Below are positions 52,478-61,564 of a DNA stretch of 64,000 nucleotides, one piece after another. The DNA is from Niastella sp. Its GTDB lineage: Bacteria; Bacteroidota; Bacteroidia; Chitinophagales; Chitinophagaceae. Position numbers and translations under genes: made by a program. The stretch's first letter is position 1. The number at the start of each line of letters is the position of its first letter. The notes below the pieces were generated by a model, which ran no database searches, was not told the origin of the DNA, and saw only the letters and a list, made by a program, of their open reading frames with translations. The stretch spans positions 682,001 to 746,000 of the forward strand of contig JADJVM010000008.1 in the NCBI GenBank assembly GCA_016710595.1. Reading direction: 5' to 3'.

Positions 52478-55048
52478 TTATGATACCTCTATAAAAGTAA
52501 ACATCCATTTTACCGGGTTTTGCCAATCGGCGCCTTTAAAACTACTTACCGGGCATTTAATGAGTACTTTGTTCCATCCTTTGTGCAGGAATATTTTTAC
52601 AGGTTCACGCAATTCATAATTTTCATCTGTCATAGGCGTCTCTAAATTTCCTTTTTGGCCTGGCCTACTCCATATTGGGGGTTCTATTAATTTTCCATTT
52701 ACCCATACAGCACTGTTCAGGCTATTCCATTTACCGGCCGGTGGTTCATCGGTAGCGGTGGACCGGGAAAAGTTATTAAACCCAATCCAGAAATTTTTAT
52801 TGCCATCCTCATCTGCCCAAATTTTTCTAAAAGCATAATAGGTAGAATTTTCATGGGGCTGCTGTAAATGAGAAAGGATCATGGGGTGCCAAAAATGACG
52901 TAACCAAATGGTAGCACCGTACAATGAAGGATAATGATTCAATTGAACGGTATCAAAAAACAATTCAGATTCCGGCGCAAATTGCGATGCTGTATAACCC
53001 TGGTTATTGAAAGGGCCAATCATTTTCCACTCAATACCCGATTGTTTAAAATAAGGAAAAGGCCTGGATGCAAAATATTGTTCTTTATGATCCAACAACT
53101 TATTTTCAAACTGCACAAAATCATCATAGCGGTTACTCCCCGGCTTTCCAAAATCTGATACAAAATTTTTCCATCCGCCACCTTGCCAGCATCTTTCCGC
53201 AAACGTCAACATCGCAGGATAAACAACATTCATTGAAATGGCATCTTCTTCTTTACTTACCCTCCTATCTGGCCAGTTGCAAAGAATGGCGCCAGGATGA
53301 TTTTCATCACCTGTTTTTTCATCATCAATAATATGATTGAAAACGGTAACCACCCCATCAAAGGGGTCGAAATGATTTAGGTATAAATGACGTGAATCAA
53401 GTGATGGGTATCCTGGTTTTGGTTTTGCATTTCCATTCCACATTTGCAAAATAGTACCTGCCGGTACATTGCCCCCGGGATCCCAGGCAATTACTTTTTT
53501 ACCCAACGACCTTATATGCGTAACCATTTCCGGAAGAAAATTTTTATTTGTAATTTTTACTTCATCACCACCAATATGAATAAAAGGCAGATCTAACTCA
53601 GAGCATATTTCAGTTATAATATTTTTACAAATTTCTAAACCCTTATCACTTTGCATAGCAACTCCCATCGCCCTTTCAAATGCGGCACTATGGCCGGGCA
53701 TATCAATTTCAGGAATCAGCGTAATAAATCGTTCATTACAATATTGAATTAAATCCTTCATTTCATCCATCGAATAATATTCACCGGGGTTACGCTGCAT
53801 ATACTTCGCATCGGTTAATTGGGGATACATTTTACTTTGCAAACGCCAGGCAATATCCTCAGTAATATGAAAATGAAAGATGTTTAACTTATAAGAAGCC
53901 ATTACATCTACCTGGCTTTTCAATTGTTTTATAGATTGATAATTTCTTGCCGCATCTACCATATAGCCACGCATGGTAAATGAAGGGGCATCAATGATGT
54001 TACAAGCGTTCACAAAATTTTTATCACGCATAAGCTGATATAAAGTTTGTATGCCATTAAAAATACCATGAAGAGAAGCGGCATTTAAAACGATTGCCTT
54101 TTCGGTTACATTTAAAATATATGCTTCCTCTTTTGTTACTTGTTTTTTATCAAATCCTAATTTTATAGAGGGGATATTCATGGGATCTGAATCCGAAATG
54201 CTTACTCTATAACCCCAATCATACAATTTATTTTGAAGCGTTTTTGCCAGTGGATAAAGGCTGCTATCGCTTATTAAAATTATTTTACAGTCATTTAAAG
54301 AAAAAAGGCCTTTTTCCCATTTTAAATTTTGAGGGTTCGGAATTAAAGAAGGCTTGTTTTGCAAACCATAAACAGCAGGATACACTAAGTGCTTCCACAA
54401 TAAATAGCCGGGCCCAGCTAAATGCAAGCCATCATTACTGAGTGCCTCCGGTAATTTTCCGTTTTCATTGCAAAAGAATGTAAATAAATCAATAAAAGTA
54501 TAAGGTTTGTTTTGCTTATTTATTTTTAATACTTCATTTACTTCACTTATTTGAATCCCTTTATTAGTATGGCCCTGGAACATGTTAAAGTGATCATTTA
54601 CCGGAAGAATACTTTGTACAAACAATTTGGTAGATGGTGATTGTTGATGCAGGTAATCGGCAATTAAAAATATATTTTTTACAACACTATCCGGCAGTAT
54701 ATTCCGGGCCAGGTCATTGACGCCAATCAATAGAAAAACTTTGGCAGGTTTCCTGGCTGCAACCTCATCCAGCCTGTGTAGCACACCGGCAGTAATATCG
54801 CCACTGATGCCCCTGTTTTTGATATGCACATCATGAAATAATTCACTCCACTCGCCCCCATCCGTAATACTATTACCCAGGAAAATAATATCACCCTGTG
54901 TTTGAGGAATACTTTTAAAAAAACTTACTCTTTGATGATAATAAGTATTGAAGATTGAATCAGGATAATGAGGTAAAATTACCTGGGCATGAATACTTAA
55001 GAAAATAGTTAAGCATACAATCAGGCTTACAATCTGATTCCATTTCAT
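52478..55048 (-). CDS. SGNH hydrolase - GH20 beta-N-acetylhexosaminidase fusion
   Basis: An 856-residue exported protein (signal about 1-21). The N-terminal SGNH/GDSL esterase (about 30-235) has IIFLGNSITDGGEW (Ser60), NRGISGDIT (Gly83), LIGVNDL (Asn111) and the Asp-His end in SNDGLHLAGPGY. A GH20 N-terminal domain (about 235-355) and catalytic barrel (about 355-640) follow: MRGYMVDAARNYQS, FHFHITEDIAWRL, and the catalytic Asp-Glu in FIHIGGDEVKI (near 493). The C-terminal part (about 660-856) looks like a carbohydrate-binding beta-sandwich. It should release GlcNAc or GalNAc while the esterase removes acetyl groups from the same glycans (chitin, peptidoglycan or host-type glycans). Confidence 0.9.
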   Translation of the reverse strand: MKWNQIVSLIVCLTIFLSIHAQVILPHYPDSIFNTYYHQRVSFFKSIPQTQGDIIFLGNSITDGGEWSELFHDVHIKNRGISGDITAGVLHRLDEVAARKPAKVFLLIGVNDLARNILPDSVVKNIFLIADYLHQQSPSTKLFVQSILPVNDHFNMFQGHTNKGIQISEVNEVLKINKQNKPYTFIDLFTFFCNENGKLPEALSNDGLHLAGPGYLLWKHLVYPAVYGLQNKPSLIPNPQNLKWEKGLFSLNDCKIILISDSSLYPLAKTLQNKLYDWGYRVSISDSDPMNIPSIKLGFDKKQVTKEEAYILNVTEKAIVLNAASLHGIFNGIQTLYQLMRDKNFVNACNIIDAPSFTMRGYMVDAARNYQSIKQLKSQVDVMASYKLNIFHFHITEDIAWRLQSKMYPQLTDAKYMQRNPGEYYSMDEMKDLIQYCNERFITLIPEIDMPGHSAAFERAMGVAMQSDKGLEICKNIITEICSELDLPFIHIGGDEVKITNKNFLPEMVTHIRSLGKKVIAWDPGGNVPAGTILQMWNGNAKPKPGYPSLDSRHLYLNHFDPFDGVVTVFNHIIDDEKTGDENHPGAILCNWPDRRVSKEEDAISMNVVYPAMLTFAERCWQGGGWKNFVSDFGKPGSNRYDDFVQFENKLLDHKEQYFASRPFPYFKQSGIEWKMIGPFNNQGYTASQFAPESELFFDTVQLNHYPSLYGATIWLRHFWHPMILSHLQQPHENSTYYAFRKIWADEDGNKNFWIGFNNFSRSTATDEPPAGKWNSLNSAVWVNGKLIEPPIWSRPGQKGNLETPMTDENYELREPVKIFLHKGWNKVLIKCPVSSFKGADWQNPVKWMFTFIEVS

Positions 55049-55141
55049 TATAAATCATATTATTTATATGAAGTTACATATAAGACTGATTTTTTTAACG
55101 TATGAGTTCAAATTATTATAGTGCATAAATGAATGGGAGCG

Positions 55142-56344
55142 TTACCTTCCAAAACGATAGAACCCGGCCAATTCATGCTTTTTGCCTTTTAATAATTGTG
55201 GAATGATATCCATCGCCTGAGCCGAAAATGTAATTCCATTACCCCCAAATGCTAAAACAAATAAAGCATTTTTCCATTCAGAAGATTTGCCAATGTATGG
55301 CAATCCGTCTTTTGTAGAGCCAAAACTACCACCCCAGCTAAAATCCTCGATGTATTGAATGCCCGGCATTATGTGCTGAATTTTTTTAATGAGTGCAGTA
55401 GTTTTTTTTTCTTTTATATGATTTTGAAAAAAAGAAAAATTCATAGATGAATCTTCACCCCCTATCAATAAGCGGCCATCATCGGTAGTGCGCATATAAA
55501 TATAAGGATCGTTGGTATCCCACATAAGAGTATCAAATATTTTTTTAGGTAATTTAATTTTTTCTTCACTTACGCAAGCGTAGGTATAAAAAAGCTTTGC
55601 GATATGCTCCTTTAGCATTTTAGTAGTTTCGAACCCGGTGCAGAAGATAATTTTTTTACATGTTATTTTTGAATCATTCTTTAATAAAATAAGGGGCTTT
55701 GTATTATTGGTTTTAAATTCTAATACTTCAGTTTGATCATATACCTCCAAGCCCCTTTTAACATTCAAATGTATCAATTCATGAGTAAGTTTATATACAT
55801 CCATACTGGCGGCCGAAGCAGATAAAATAGCACCGAAACAAACGATATTATATGTATTAAGAACTTCTTTGGCAGATAACCATTCTACGCCCAATTTGTA
55901 TTTTTTACGCAATTCAAATTCCTTTTGTAAGTTTTTACACGCTTTTTTAGAATGGGCAAAATAAAGGGATTCTTTATTTTTAAAGCCGCAATCAATACGG
56001 TGTTTCCGTACCAGCGCATCCAGGTCTTTGATGGCTGTAATACCTGCCTGGTAACATTTTGCTGCACTTTTTTCTCCTATCATTTCAGCTAATTGGTATA
56101 GCGGAATATCAATTTCATATTGTAATAAACTGGTGCTGGCTGATGTACTACCCTGCCCTATATCCCTTTTATCAATCATGGTTACCCGGTAGCCTTTCTC
56201 CATGAGGGCATGTGCAGTAAGGGCGCCTGAAATTCCGCCACCTACCACAACTATTTCTGTCTCTATGTTTTCTTGTACTGATGGATAACTATATAAAAGT
56301 CCATTTTTAATTAAACCAAATGATTCAAATGTCCTTAACCTCAT
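55142..56344 (-). CDS. FAD-dependent oxidoreductase (DAO/glycine oxidase family)
   Basis: A 400-residue protein with an FAD dinucleotide motif EIVVVGGGISGALTAHALMEKG (near residues 30-51) and an acidic ribose-binding end MIDKRDIGQGSTSASTSL. Two later motifs fit DadA/glycine-oxidase-like enzymes: IIFCTGFETTKML (near 227-240) and SWGGSFGSTKDGLPYIG (near 345-361). It probably oxidises an amine; the substrate is not evident. It lies 24 bases downstream of ligD on the same strand and could be cotranscribed with ligD and ku. Confidence 0.87.
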   Translation of the reverse strand: MRLRTFESFGLIKNGLLYSYPSVQENIETEIVVVGGGISGALTAHALMEKGYRVTMIDKRDIGQGSTSASTSLLQYEIDIPLYQLAEMIGEKSAAKCYQAGITAIKDLDALVRKHRIDCGFKNKESLYFAHSKKACKNLQKEFELRKKYKLGVEWLSAKEVLNTYNIVCFGAILSASAASMDVYKLTHELIHLNVKRGLEVYDQTEVLEFKTNNTKPLILLKNDSKITCKKIIFCTGFETTKMLKEHIAKLFYTYACVSEEKIKLPKKIFDTLMWDTNDPYIYMRTTDDGRLLIGGEDSSMNFSFFQNHIKEKKTTALIKKIQHIMPGIQYIEDFSWGGSFGSTKDGLPYIGKSSEWKNALFVLAFGGNGITFSAQAMDIIPQLLKGKKHELAGFYRFGR

Positions 56345-56368
56345 ATTAATTTATTTTACTTATAAATT

Positions 56369-58795
56369 TTACTTACCTGAAAGGTTTTTTAATGCCTTAT
56401 TCAGATTATTTGATCTATTAAGTACATCTTTAAAAATATCTCCGGTTTTTTTTAACCTTGTCATTATATTTTTAATATTAAAAGTTAACGGATCCAGTTT
56501 ATGATTTACTTCTTTCCAATGTAAAGGTGTGGAAACACTGGCTCCCGCTACGGGTCTTAAACTATATGGTGCTGCAAGGGTTTGACCATTCCTGTTTTGT
56601 AAATAATCTATATAAATATTATTTCCACGTTTATTTAAAGAACGTTCAAGTGTTGTGAAAGAAGGAAGTTTTTCTGTAACAAGAGCAGCTACCATGTGTG
56701 CAAAATCTTTAACTGTAGTATAATCATATCTATTTTTTAATGGTACATATACATGTAAGCCCGATGCACCGGAAGTTTTGCAGTAATTAGTAAGCCCAGC
56801 CTGGTCCAGTATTTCTTTTGTGGCCAATGCAGCATCCACTACTTGCTTAAATGAATTTTTTGGAGAAGGATCAATATCAATCACCATCCAGGTAGGTTTT
56901 GCAGGATGTAAAAGGGTACTATTCCAGGGATTGATTTCGATGCATCCTAAATTGGCAAGATAAATTAAGGTTGCTTTATTGTTACAAACAATATAATCAA
57001 TCGTTTTATTACTACTTTCACTATGCAACTTATACACTTTTACAAATGAGGGCACATTTTCCCCGGCATCTTTATGGTAGAAACCTTCATCTCTTATACC
57101 ATTGGGATTTCGCTTTAATGAGAGAGGGCGGTTCTTTAAATAGGGGAGAATATATGATGAAATATTATTGTAAAAATCAATCACATCAGCTTTAGTATAG
57201 CCTTCCTCTGGCCAGAATATTTTTTGGCTGTTGGTGATTGTAACTTGATGTGTACCTATCCTCAGTTTTTTATTTTTATGGCTGCTACCCACATCATCTA
57301 CTACTTCTTCATTTAAACTGCTTGTCGTTTTATCATCTCTTAACTTTAAGAAGACCGGGTGTCGGAATATTTTATCTTTTGTAATTTCAGTGTAAGCAAT
57401 ATCTGCTACCAGTTTAGGTCTTAGCCAGGTAACATCTCCATTAACAGGTACCTCTTTATTAAAAGGCGATGTATCATTTTTTAAAGGCTTCATCTTTTCC
57501 ATTAACTGCTTCAGCCCTATTTCAGTAAAGCCAGTACCGGCATGTCCACGGTATAACCAGCCCTTACCAGATGCTGTAGCCAATACCAATGAGCCAAAAT
57601 AACTTCTATTACCCTTAGGCTTAGTATATCCTACTATCACAACTTCGGTGCTTTGCACGTTTTTAATTTTAAGCCATTGGCTACTTCTAAAACCTGGCTT
57701 ATAGGTACTGGATATCTCTTTTGCCATAATTCCTTCCAGGCCTTTTTCTTTAGCTTGTGTTAAAAATGAGATTCCGGATTTTTGTAAATGATCACAATAG
57801 TGGATGAGTTTATTTTTTCCTAAAAGTTTTTTTAGTATTTTTTTTCTTTCTAATAATGGAAGTTCTACTAAATTTTTACCATTTAATTCTAAAATATCAA
57901 ATACATAATATATCAGTGGAAGATCAAGATTATTTTCATAATTCTGTAATTTTTGAAAATCAGGCATCCCATTACTGTTTAAAAGCACTACTTCACCATC
58001 AATGGTACAGGGAAGTGATAGTTTTTGCAATGCATTAAATATAACCGGGAAACGCTGTGAAAAATCAACACCATTTCTGGAATAAAATTTTATATTTTTT
58101 TCTTTTAATTCTGATATTGCCCTGTAACCATCCCATTTTATCTCAAATATCCAATTGGCATCATCAAAAGGTTCTTTTGAGACCTTGGCCAGCATGGGTT
58201 TTATATAATTTTTTATTTTTTTAGCCCGTCCATGCCGAATAGAAGCAATTTTTTTTGTATTCTCCTTAGTTGTTTTTTCAGCATCATCATTTTTATTTAC
58301 TGCATATTCATCTTTATGCTTAATGAGAAGCCAGTTCTTATCATCATTGTGTAATCGTACCAAAACAAACTCACCTTTAAGCTTTTTACCTTTTAAAATA
58401 AATTTCAACTCCCCATTTTTCAAATTCTTAAGCGCAGCAGATTCACTTATTTTTTCATGTTCTTTATTTACCGGTATAAAACTTCCGTGATCCCAAATTT
58501 GCACAGAACCAGCACCATAATTTCCTTTCGGTATGTTTCCTTCAAAATCAATATAGCTTACCGGGTGATCTTCTACCATTACTGCCAACCTCTTTTGTGC
58601 GGGGTTCAATGAAGGACCTTTAGGAACAGCCCAGCTTTTTAATACCCCATCTATCTCTAATCGAAAATCATAATGCAGGTGCGATGCCTGGTGTCTTTGA
58701 ACAACAAAACGCAATTTGCTTTTTTCCGAAACTTTACCTTTGGGTTCATTTGTTTGTTTAAAGTTTCTCTTCTTATTATATTTTATCAAACTCAT
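56369..58795 (-). CDS. ligD: ATP-dependent DNA ligase D (PE-Lig-Pol)
   Basis: The multifunctional end-joining enzyme of bacterial NHEJ, 808 residues. Order of domains: phosphoesterase (about 25-190: FVVQRHQASHLHYDFRLEIDG, VPKGPSLNP, then EGNIPKGNYGAGSV), ligase (about 205-500) and polymerase/primase (about 530-790). The ligase nucleophile lysine is in FEIKWDGYRA (near 220), with IDGEVVLL and GIMAKE following. The polymerase shows DNA ends and nucleotide motifs LYFYN-like FYNNISSYILPYLKNRPLSLKR and the metal pair in MVIDIDPSP (near 638). The order matches Pseudomonas LigD. Its start overlaps the ku stop by 4 bases. Confidence 0.96.
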   Translation of the reverse strand: MSLIKYNKKRNFKQTNEPKGKVSEKSKLRFVVQRHQASHLHYDFRLEIDGVLKSWAVPKGPSLNPAQKRLAVMVEDHPVSYIDFEGNIPKGNYGAGSVQIWDHGSFIPVNKEHEKISESAALKNLKNGELKFILKGKKLKGEFVLVRLHNDDKNWLLIKHKDEYAVNKNDDAEKTTKENTKKIASIRHGRAKKIKNYIKPMLAKVSKEPFDDANWIFEIKWDGYRAISELKEKNIKFYSRNGVDFSQRFPVIFNALQKLSLPCTIDGEVVLLNSNGMPDFQKLQNYENNLDLPLIYYVFDILELNGKNLVELPLLERKKILKKLLGKNKLIHYCDHLQKSGISFLTQAKEKGLEGIMAKEISSTYKPGFRSSQWLKIKNVQSTEVVIVGYTKPKGNRSYFGSLVLATASGKGWLYRGHAGTGFTEIGLKQLMEKMKPLKNDTSPFNKEVPVNGDVTWLRPKLVADIAYTEITKDKIFRHPVFLKLRDDKTTSSLNEEVVDDVGSSHKNKKLRIGTHQVTITNSQKIFWPEEGYTKADVIDFYNNISSYILPYLKNRPLSLKRNPNGIRDEGFYHKDAGENVPSFVKVYKLHSESSNKTIDYIVCNNKATLIYLANLGCIEINPWNSTLLHPAKPTWMVIDIDPSPKNSFKQVVDAALATKEILDQAGLTNYCKTSGASGLHVYVPLKNRYDYTTVKDFAHMVAALVTEKLPSFTTLERSLNKRGNNIYIDYLQNRNGQTLAAPYSLRPVAGASVSTPLHWKEVNHKLDPLTFNIKNIMTRLKKTGDIFKDVLNRSNNLNKALKNLSGK

Positions 58796-59565
58796 GATGC
58801 TTTTCTTTTTTTAGCTGATAAACTTTCTTTTAACTGTTCCATAAGATCTTTGCTATTTGAGTGTACTACTTTCATTGGTTTATATGGAGTTGATTTCCCT
58901 TTTGCTTTTGCTTTAATAATTTTTAGTAATTTTTGGCTATACTCATCTTTATATTTTTTTATATCAAATGGTTTTGTGAGCTGATCAATAAGATGTATGG
59001 CCATTTTAAGTTCGGCAGGTTTAGATTTTGTTTTAGGAATTTTGAGATCGCTCACCGGGCGTATTTCTTCTGCATACCGAACCCTGTTTAATACAATTAC
59101 CTCTTCATCTGCTTTTAAAATACATATGTGTTCCCGGTTTCTCATTACAAACGAACCCACACCCGCTTTCCCGGATTTTTTCAGAGCATCTCTTAGTAAT
59201 ACATAAGCCCGTGCACCAGTTTTTTGCGGCTCTAAATAATAAGGTTGCTCAAAATAACTGCTGTCAATTTCCTGCTCATCAACAAATTGGTCTATTTCAA
59301 TATGATCCGTTTTTTCTGGAATTGCTTTTTCAAAATCATTATCGTTCAGTATCACATACTTTTCATTTAATTTAAATCCTTTTACGATATTCTCCCAGGC
59401 TACTTCTTTACCAGTATGTTCATTTATTCTTTTAAATTTTATATTGGAGTGATCTTTTTTGTCGAGCATATCAAAATCAAGCGCACTGTCTTCTATGGCG
59501 CTATACAACTTAACTGGGATATTTACAAGGCCAAAACCCACGGTGCCGGTCCAAATTGCTTTCAT
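58792..59565 (-). CDS. ku: Ku protein of bacterial non-homologous end joining
   Basis: A 257-residue DNA-end-binding homodimer that recruits LigD. The core shows IWTGTVGFGLVNIPVKLY (about residues 4-21), FKRINEHTGKEV and the family's DHIEIDQFVDEQEIDSSYFEQPYYLEP (near 88-113). VLLRDALKKSGKAGVGSFVMR follows. The C-terminus is a short basic tail (SAKKRKAS), as in minimal Ku proteins. It is upstream of ligD with a 4-base ATGA overlap, so the two are translationally coupled. A perfect palindrome lies 82 bases before its start. Confidence 0.96.
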   Translation of the reverse strand: MKAIWTGTVGFGLVNIPVKLYSAIEDSALDFDMLDKKDHSNIKFKRINEHTGKEVAWENIVKGFKLNEKYVILNDNDFEKAIPEKTDHIEIDQFVDEQEIDSSYFEQPYYLEPQKTGARAYVLLRDALKKSGKAGVGSFVMRNREHICILKADEEVIVLNRVRYAEEIRPVSDLKIPKTKSKPAELKMAIHLIDQLTKPFDIKKYKDEYSQKLLKIIKAKAKGKSTPYKPMKVVHSNSKDLMEQLKESLSAKKRKAS

Positions 59566-59646
59566 AAGAAAAGTTTTAAAAGGTTATACTGAAAAATTAA
59601 TGCCTGTTTTTACGATTCATCCTTATATGAATTAAAAAGTATGTTA

Positions 59647-59672
59647 TGGAATTAATTCTACAATTAATTCCA
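59647..59672. promoter_or_regulatory. Perfect palindrome between ku and the DUF2383 gene (operator candidate)
   Basis: TGGAATTAATT (59647-59657), spacer CTAC and AATTAATTCCA (59662-59672): 11-bp arms without mismatch. It sits in the 205-base divergent spacer, 82 bases from the ku start and 98 from the DUF2383 start. No T-run follows, so it is not a terminator. A dimeric regulator acting on both genes is a fair inference. Confidence 0.5.
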
Positions 59673-59770
59673 CACTTTCCCATGTTGCTTTATTGGATAC
59701 TATTAAGTTGGCATAGTTCTTTCATTAATGAGTAACAGAAATTAATTTATCATTCAAAAAAATATTTAAA

Positions 59771-60214
59771 ATGAAAAATATTGAAGTATTAAACGATCTT
59801 ATCCTGATAAATAACGATCGTATAGAAGGTTATAACAAAGCAGCAAAGGAAACAAAAGAAGAAAGATTGCGTAGCTTATTTGCGGATATGGCCCAACAAA
59901 GTGGAGAAATGCTGAATGAATTAAAGGAACAATTAAAGTTGGGTGAAGCCGATGCAGAAAATGGCACCACATTAAAAGGTAAAATATACAGAGCCTGGAT
60001 GGATATTAAAGCGACATTTGGTGGTGATGACCGAAAAGCTTTACTGGCATCCTGCGAATTTGGTGAAGATGCGGCCCAGAAGGCATACGAATCAGCTTTA
60101 AATGAAGCTGAATTATCAATCGATGTTCGTAACGTAATCCAAAAGCAGCAAATGGATTTAAAACATTCTCATGATAGAATCAAAAACATGAGAGATGCAG
60201 CTCAACCTGCTTAA
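59771..60214 (+). CDS. DUF2383 (PA2169-type) four-helix-bundle protein
   Basis: A 147-residue, all-helical soluble protein of the PA2169 family. It shows LNDLILINNDRIEGYNKAAKET (about residues 6-27), LRSLFADMAQQSGEMLNELKEQL (33-55), GKIYRAWMDIKATFGGDDRKALLASCEFGED (70-100) and DVRNVIQKQQMDLKHSHDRIKNMRD (118-142). The Glu/His pattern is ferritin-like, but metal binding is unproven. Related genes are often stress-induced. It is divergent from ku and has its own terminator. Confidence 0.88.
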   Translation: MKNIEVLNDLILINNDRIEGYNKAAKETKEERLRSLFADMAQQSGEMLNELKEQLKLGEADAENGTTLKGKIYRAWMDIKATFGGDDRKALLASCEFGEDAAQKAYESALNEAELSIDVRNVIQKQQMDLKHSHDRIKNMRDAAQPA

Positions 60215-60223
60215 ATAAGGATA

Positions 60224-60260
60224 AAAAAGGGGCTGGCTTTAAAACCCAGCATCCTTTTAT
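60224..60260 (+). terminator. Terminator of the DUF2383 gene
   Basis: An imperfect stem around GGCTGG/CCAGC with flanking GG/CC pairs, a loop of about eight bases and a T-rich end, 10 bases past the stop codon. Confidence 0.6.
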
Positions 60261-60300
60261 TTAAAATAATATCTGGTGTCTCCTGTCAAAAACTATTTTA

Positions 60301-61395
60301 TTAATTTTTATGAATATCTTCTAAGAGTTTTAGCAATAATTTTTCCTCAGCACTTAAATGTTTACTCTTACCAATTTCTCTATTTTTAATTTTTTGTAAC
60401 TCTTTATCAAATAAATTATTTTCGTACAAGTTGATGAGTGAGGGGTGTATATAATATTTTTTACAAACTGATGCCGTATTTCCTAATTGATCGGAGACTT
60501 TAACAATTGCATCAATTAAATTTTTCTTTCTTTCATGCTCGTCTTCACATTTTTTACAGGACAATAAATTAAAAAACATTTGTGCCGTACCAGACCATGT
60601 ACGAAAATCCTTACAAGAAAAATCATTACCGGCAATTTGATGGATATATTCATTCACCATACCAGAGTCAATGGCTTGTCGTTTCCCTTCCTCATCATAA
60701 TATTGAAATAATTCTTTACCGGGAATATCACGGCATTGTTTAACCAATTTAGCCAATTTTTTATTTTTCAAACTGATGGTATGTGTAACTGACTTTTTCC
60801 CTTTAAAGTGAAACTCAACAAGCCCTTTTTTTATAGTGGCGTGTTTATCTTTAAGGGTTGACAATCCAAAAGAGCCATATAATTTCTCATAGCTTTCATT
60901 ACCTATCCGGATACTTGTTTTGTCCATTAGTGTGAGTACCAATGCTAGTACTTTTTCTTTTACCATGGTGGGTAAATTCAAATCTTTTCTCACTCGCTTT
61001 CTTATGGAAGGCAATACATTGCCAAATAAAACCATTTTATGAAACTTTGTATGGTTTCTATGTTTATTCCATAATGGATGGTATTTATATTGTTTTCGAT
61101 TGAGCGCATCTTTGCCAGTAGCTTGTAAGTGACCATTGGCCAATTTGCAAATCCAAACATCATTCCAGGCGGGTGGTATTACCAGGCTATGGATACGTTT
61201 TAATTCTTCTTGATCTTTTAAGATTTTATTTTTAAACATATATTGAAATCCTTTCCCCTTTTTAATTCGTGTATATCCTTCATCACTATCTGTTACATAT
61301 TGTAGCTTTACTTCCTTTGCCATGGCAATAGGGTCAGCAATTACTTTTTTTAGTTTTGCTGAGGATAGATTTACCTGTTCCAAAACATCAATCAT
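60301..61395 (-). CDS. DNA topoisomerase IB (poxvirus-like)
   Basis: A 364-residue enzyme from the ATG at 61393-61395; a longer frame adds 51 residues of low-complexity, non-family sequence. The N-terminal part has GKGFQYMF and LVIPPAWNDVWICKLANGHLQATG (about residues 70-93). The catalytic domain has the Arg/Lys pair in IRIGNESYEKLYGSFGLSTLKDKH (near 165-190), DFRTWSGTAQMF (near 265) and the tyrosine in ASVCKKYYIHPSLI (near 320). It relaxes supercoils by a 3'-phosphotyrosyl link. It lies close to the LigD/Ku pair in a DNA-maintenance neighbourhood. Confidence 0.94.
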   Translation of the reverse strand: MIDVLEQVNLSSAKLKKVIADPIAMAKEVKLQYVTDSDEGYTRIKKGKGFQYMFKNKILKDQEELKRIHSLVIPPAWNDVWICKLANGHLQATGKDALNRKQYKYHPLWNKHRNHTKFHKMVLFGNVLPSIRKRVRKDLNLPTMVKEKVLALVLTLMDKTSIRIGNESYEKLYGSFGLSTLKDKHATIKKGLVEFHFKGKKSVTHTISLKNKKLAKLVKQCRDIPGKELFQYYDEEGKRQAIDSGMVNEYIHQIAGNDFSCKDFRTWSGTAQMFFNLLSCKKCEDEHERKKNLIDAIVKVSDQLGNTASVCKKYYIHPSLINLYENNLFDKELQKIKNREIGKSKHLSAEEKLLLKLLEDIHKN

Positions 61396-61564
61396 TTTAT
61401 TAAGTTTAATAAATGATATTTTGCATAAATTATACCACTTATAAATAAGTAAATGATATAAGTAATTAATGAGTCTGTAAACTACACGGGTATTGTTTTT
61501 CTCAGTGTATATTCTCAAAAAATCGCATGGAACAGGTATATTTAACAACTATTACGCAAACCTA

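Noticed and set aside
60301..61548. Longer topoisomerase IB start at 61548
   Set aside because: The extra 51 residues are low-complexity, AT-driven sequence without family similarity; the ATG at 61395 fits the family start.
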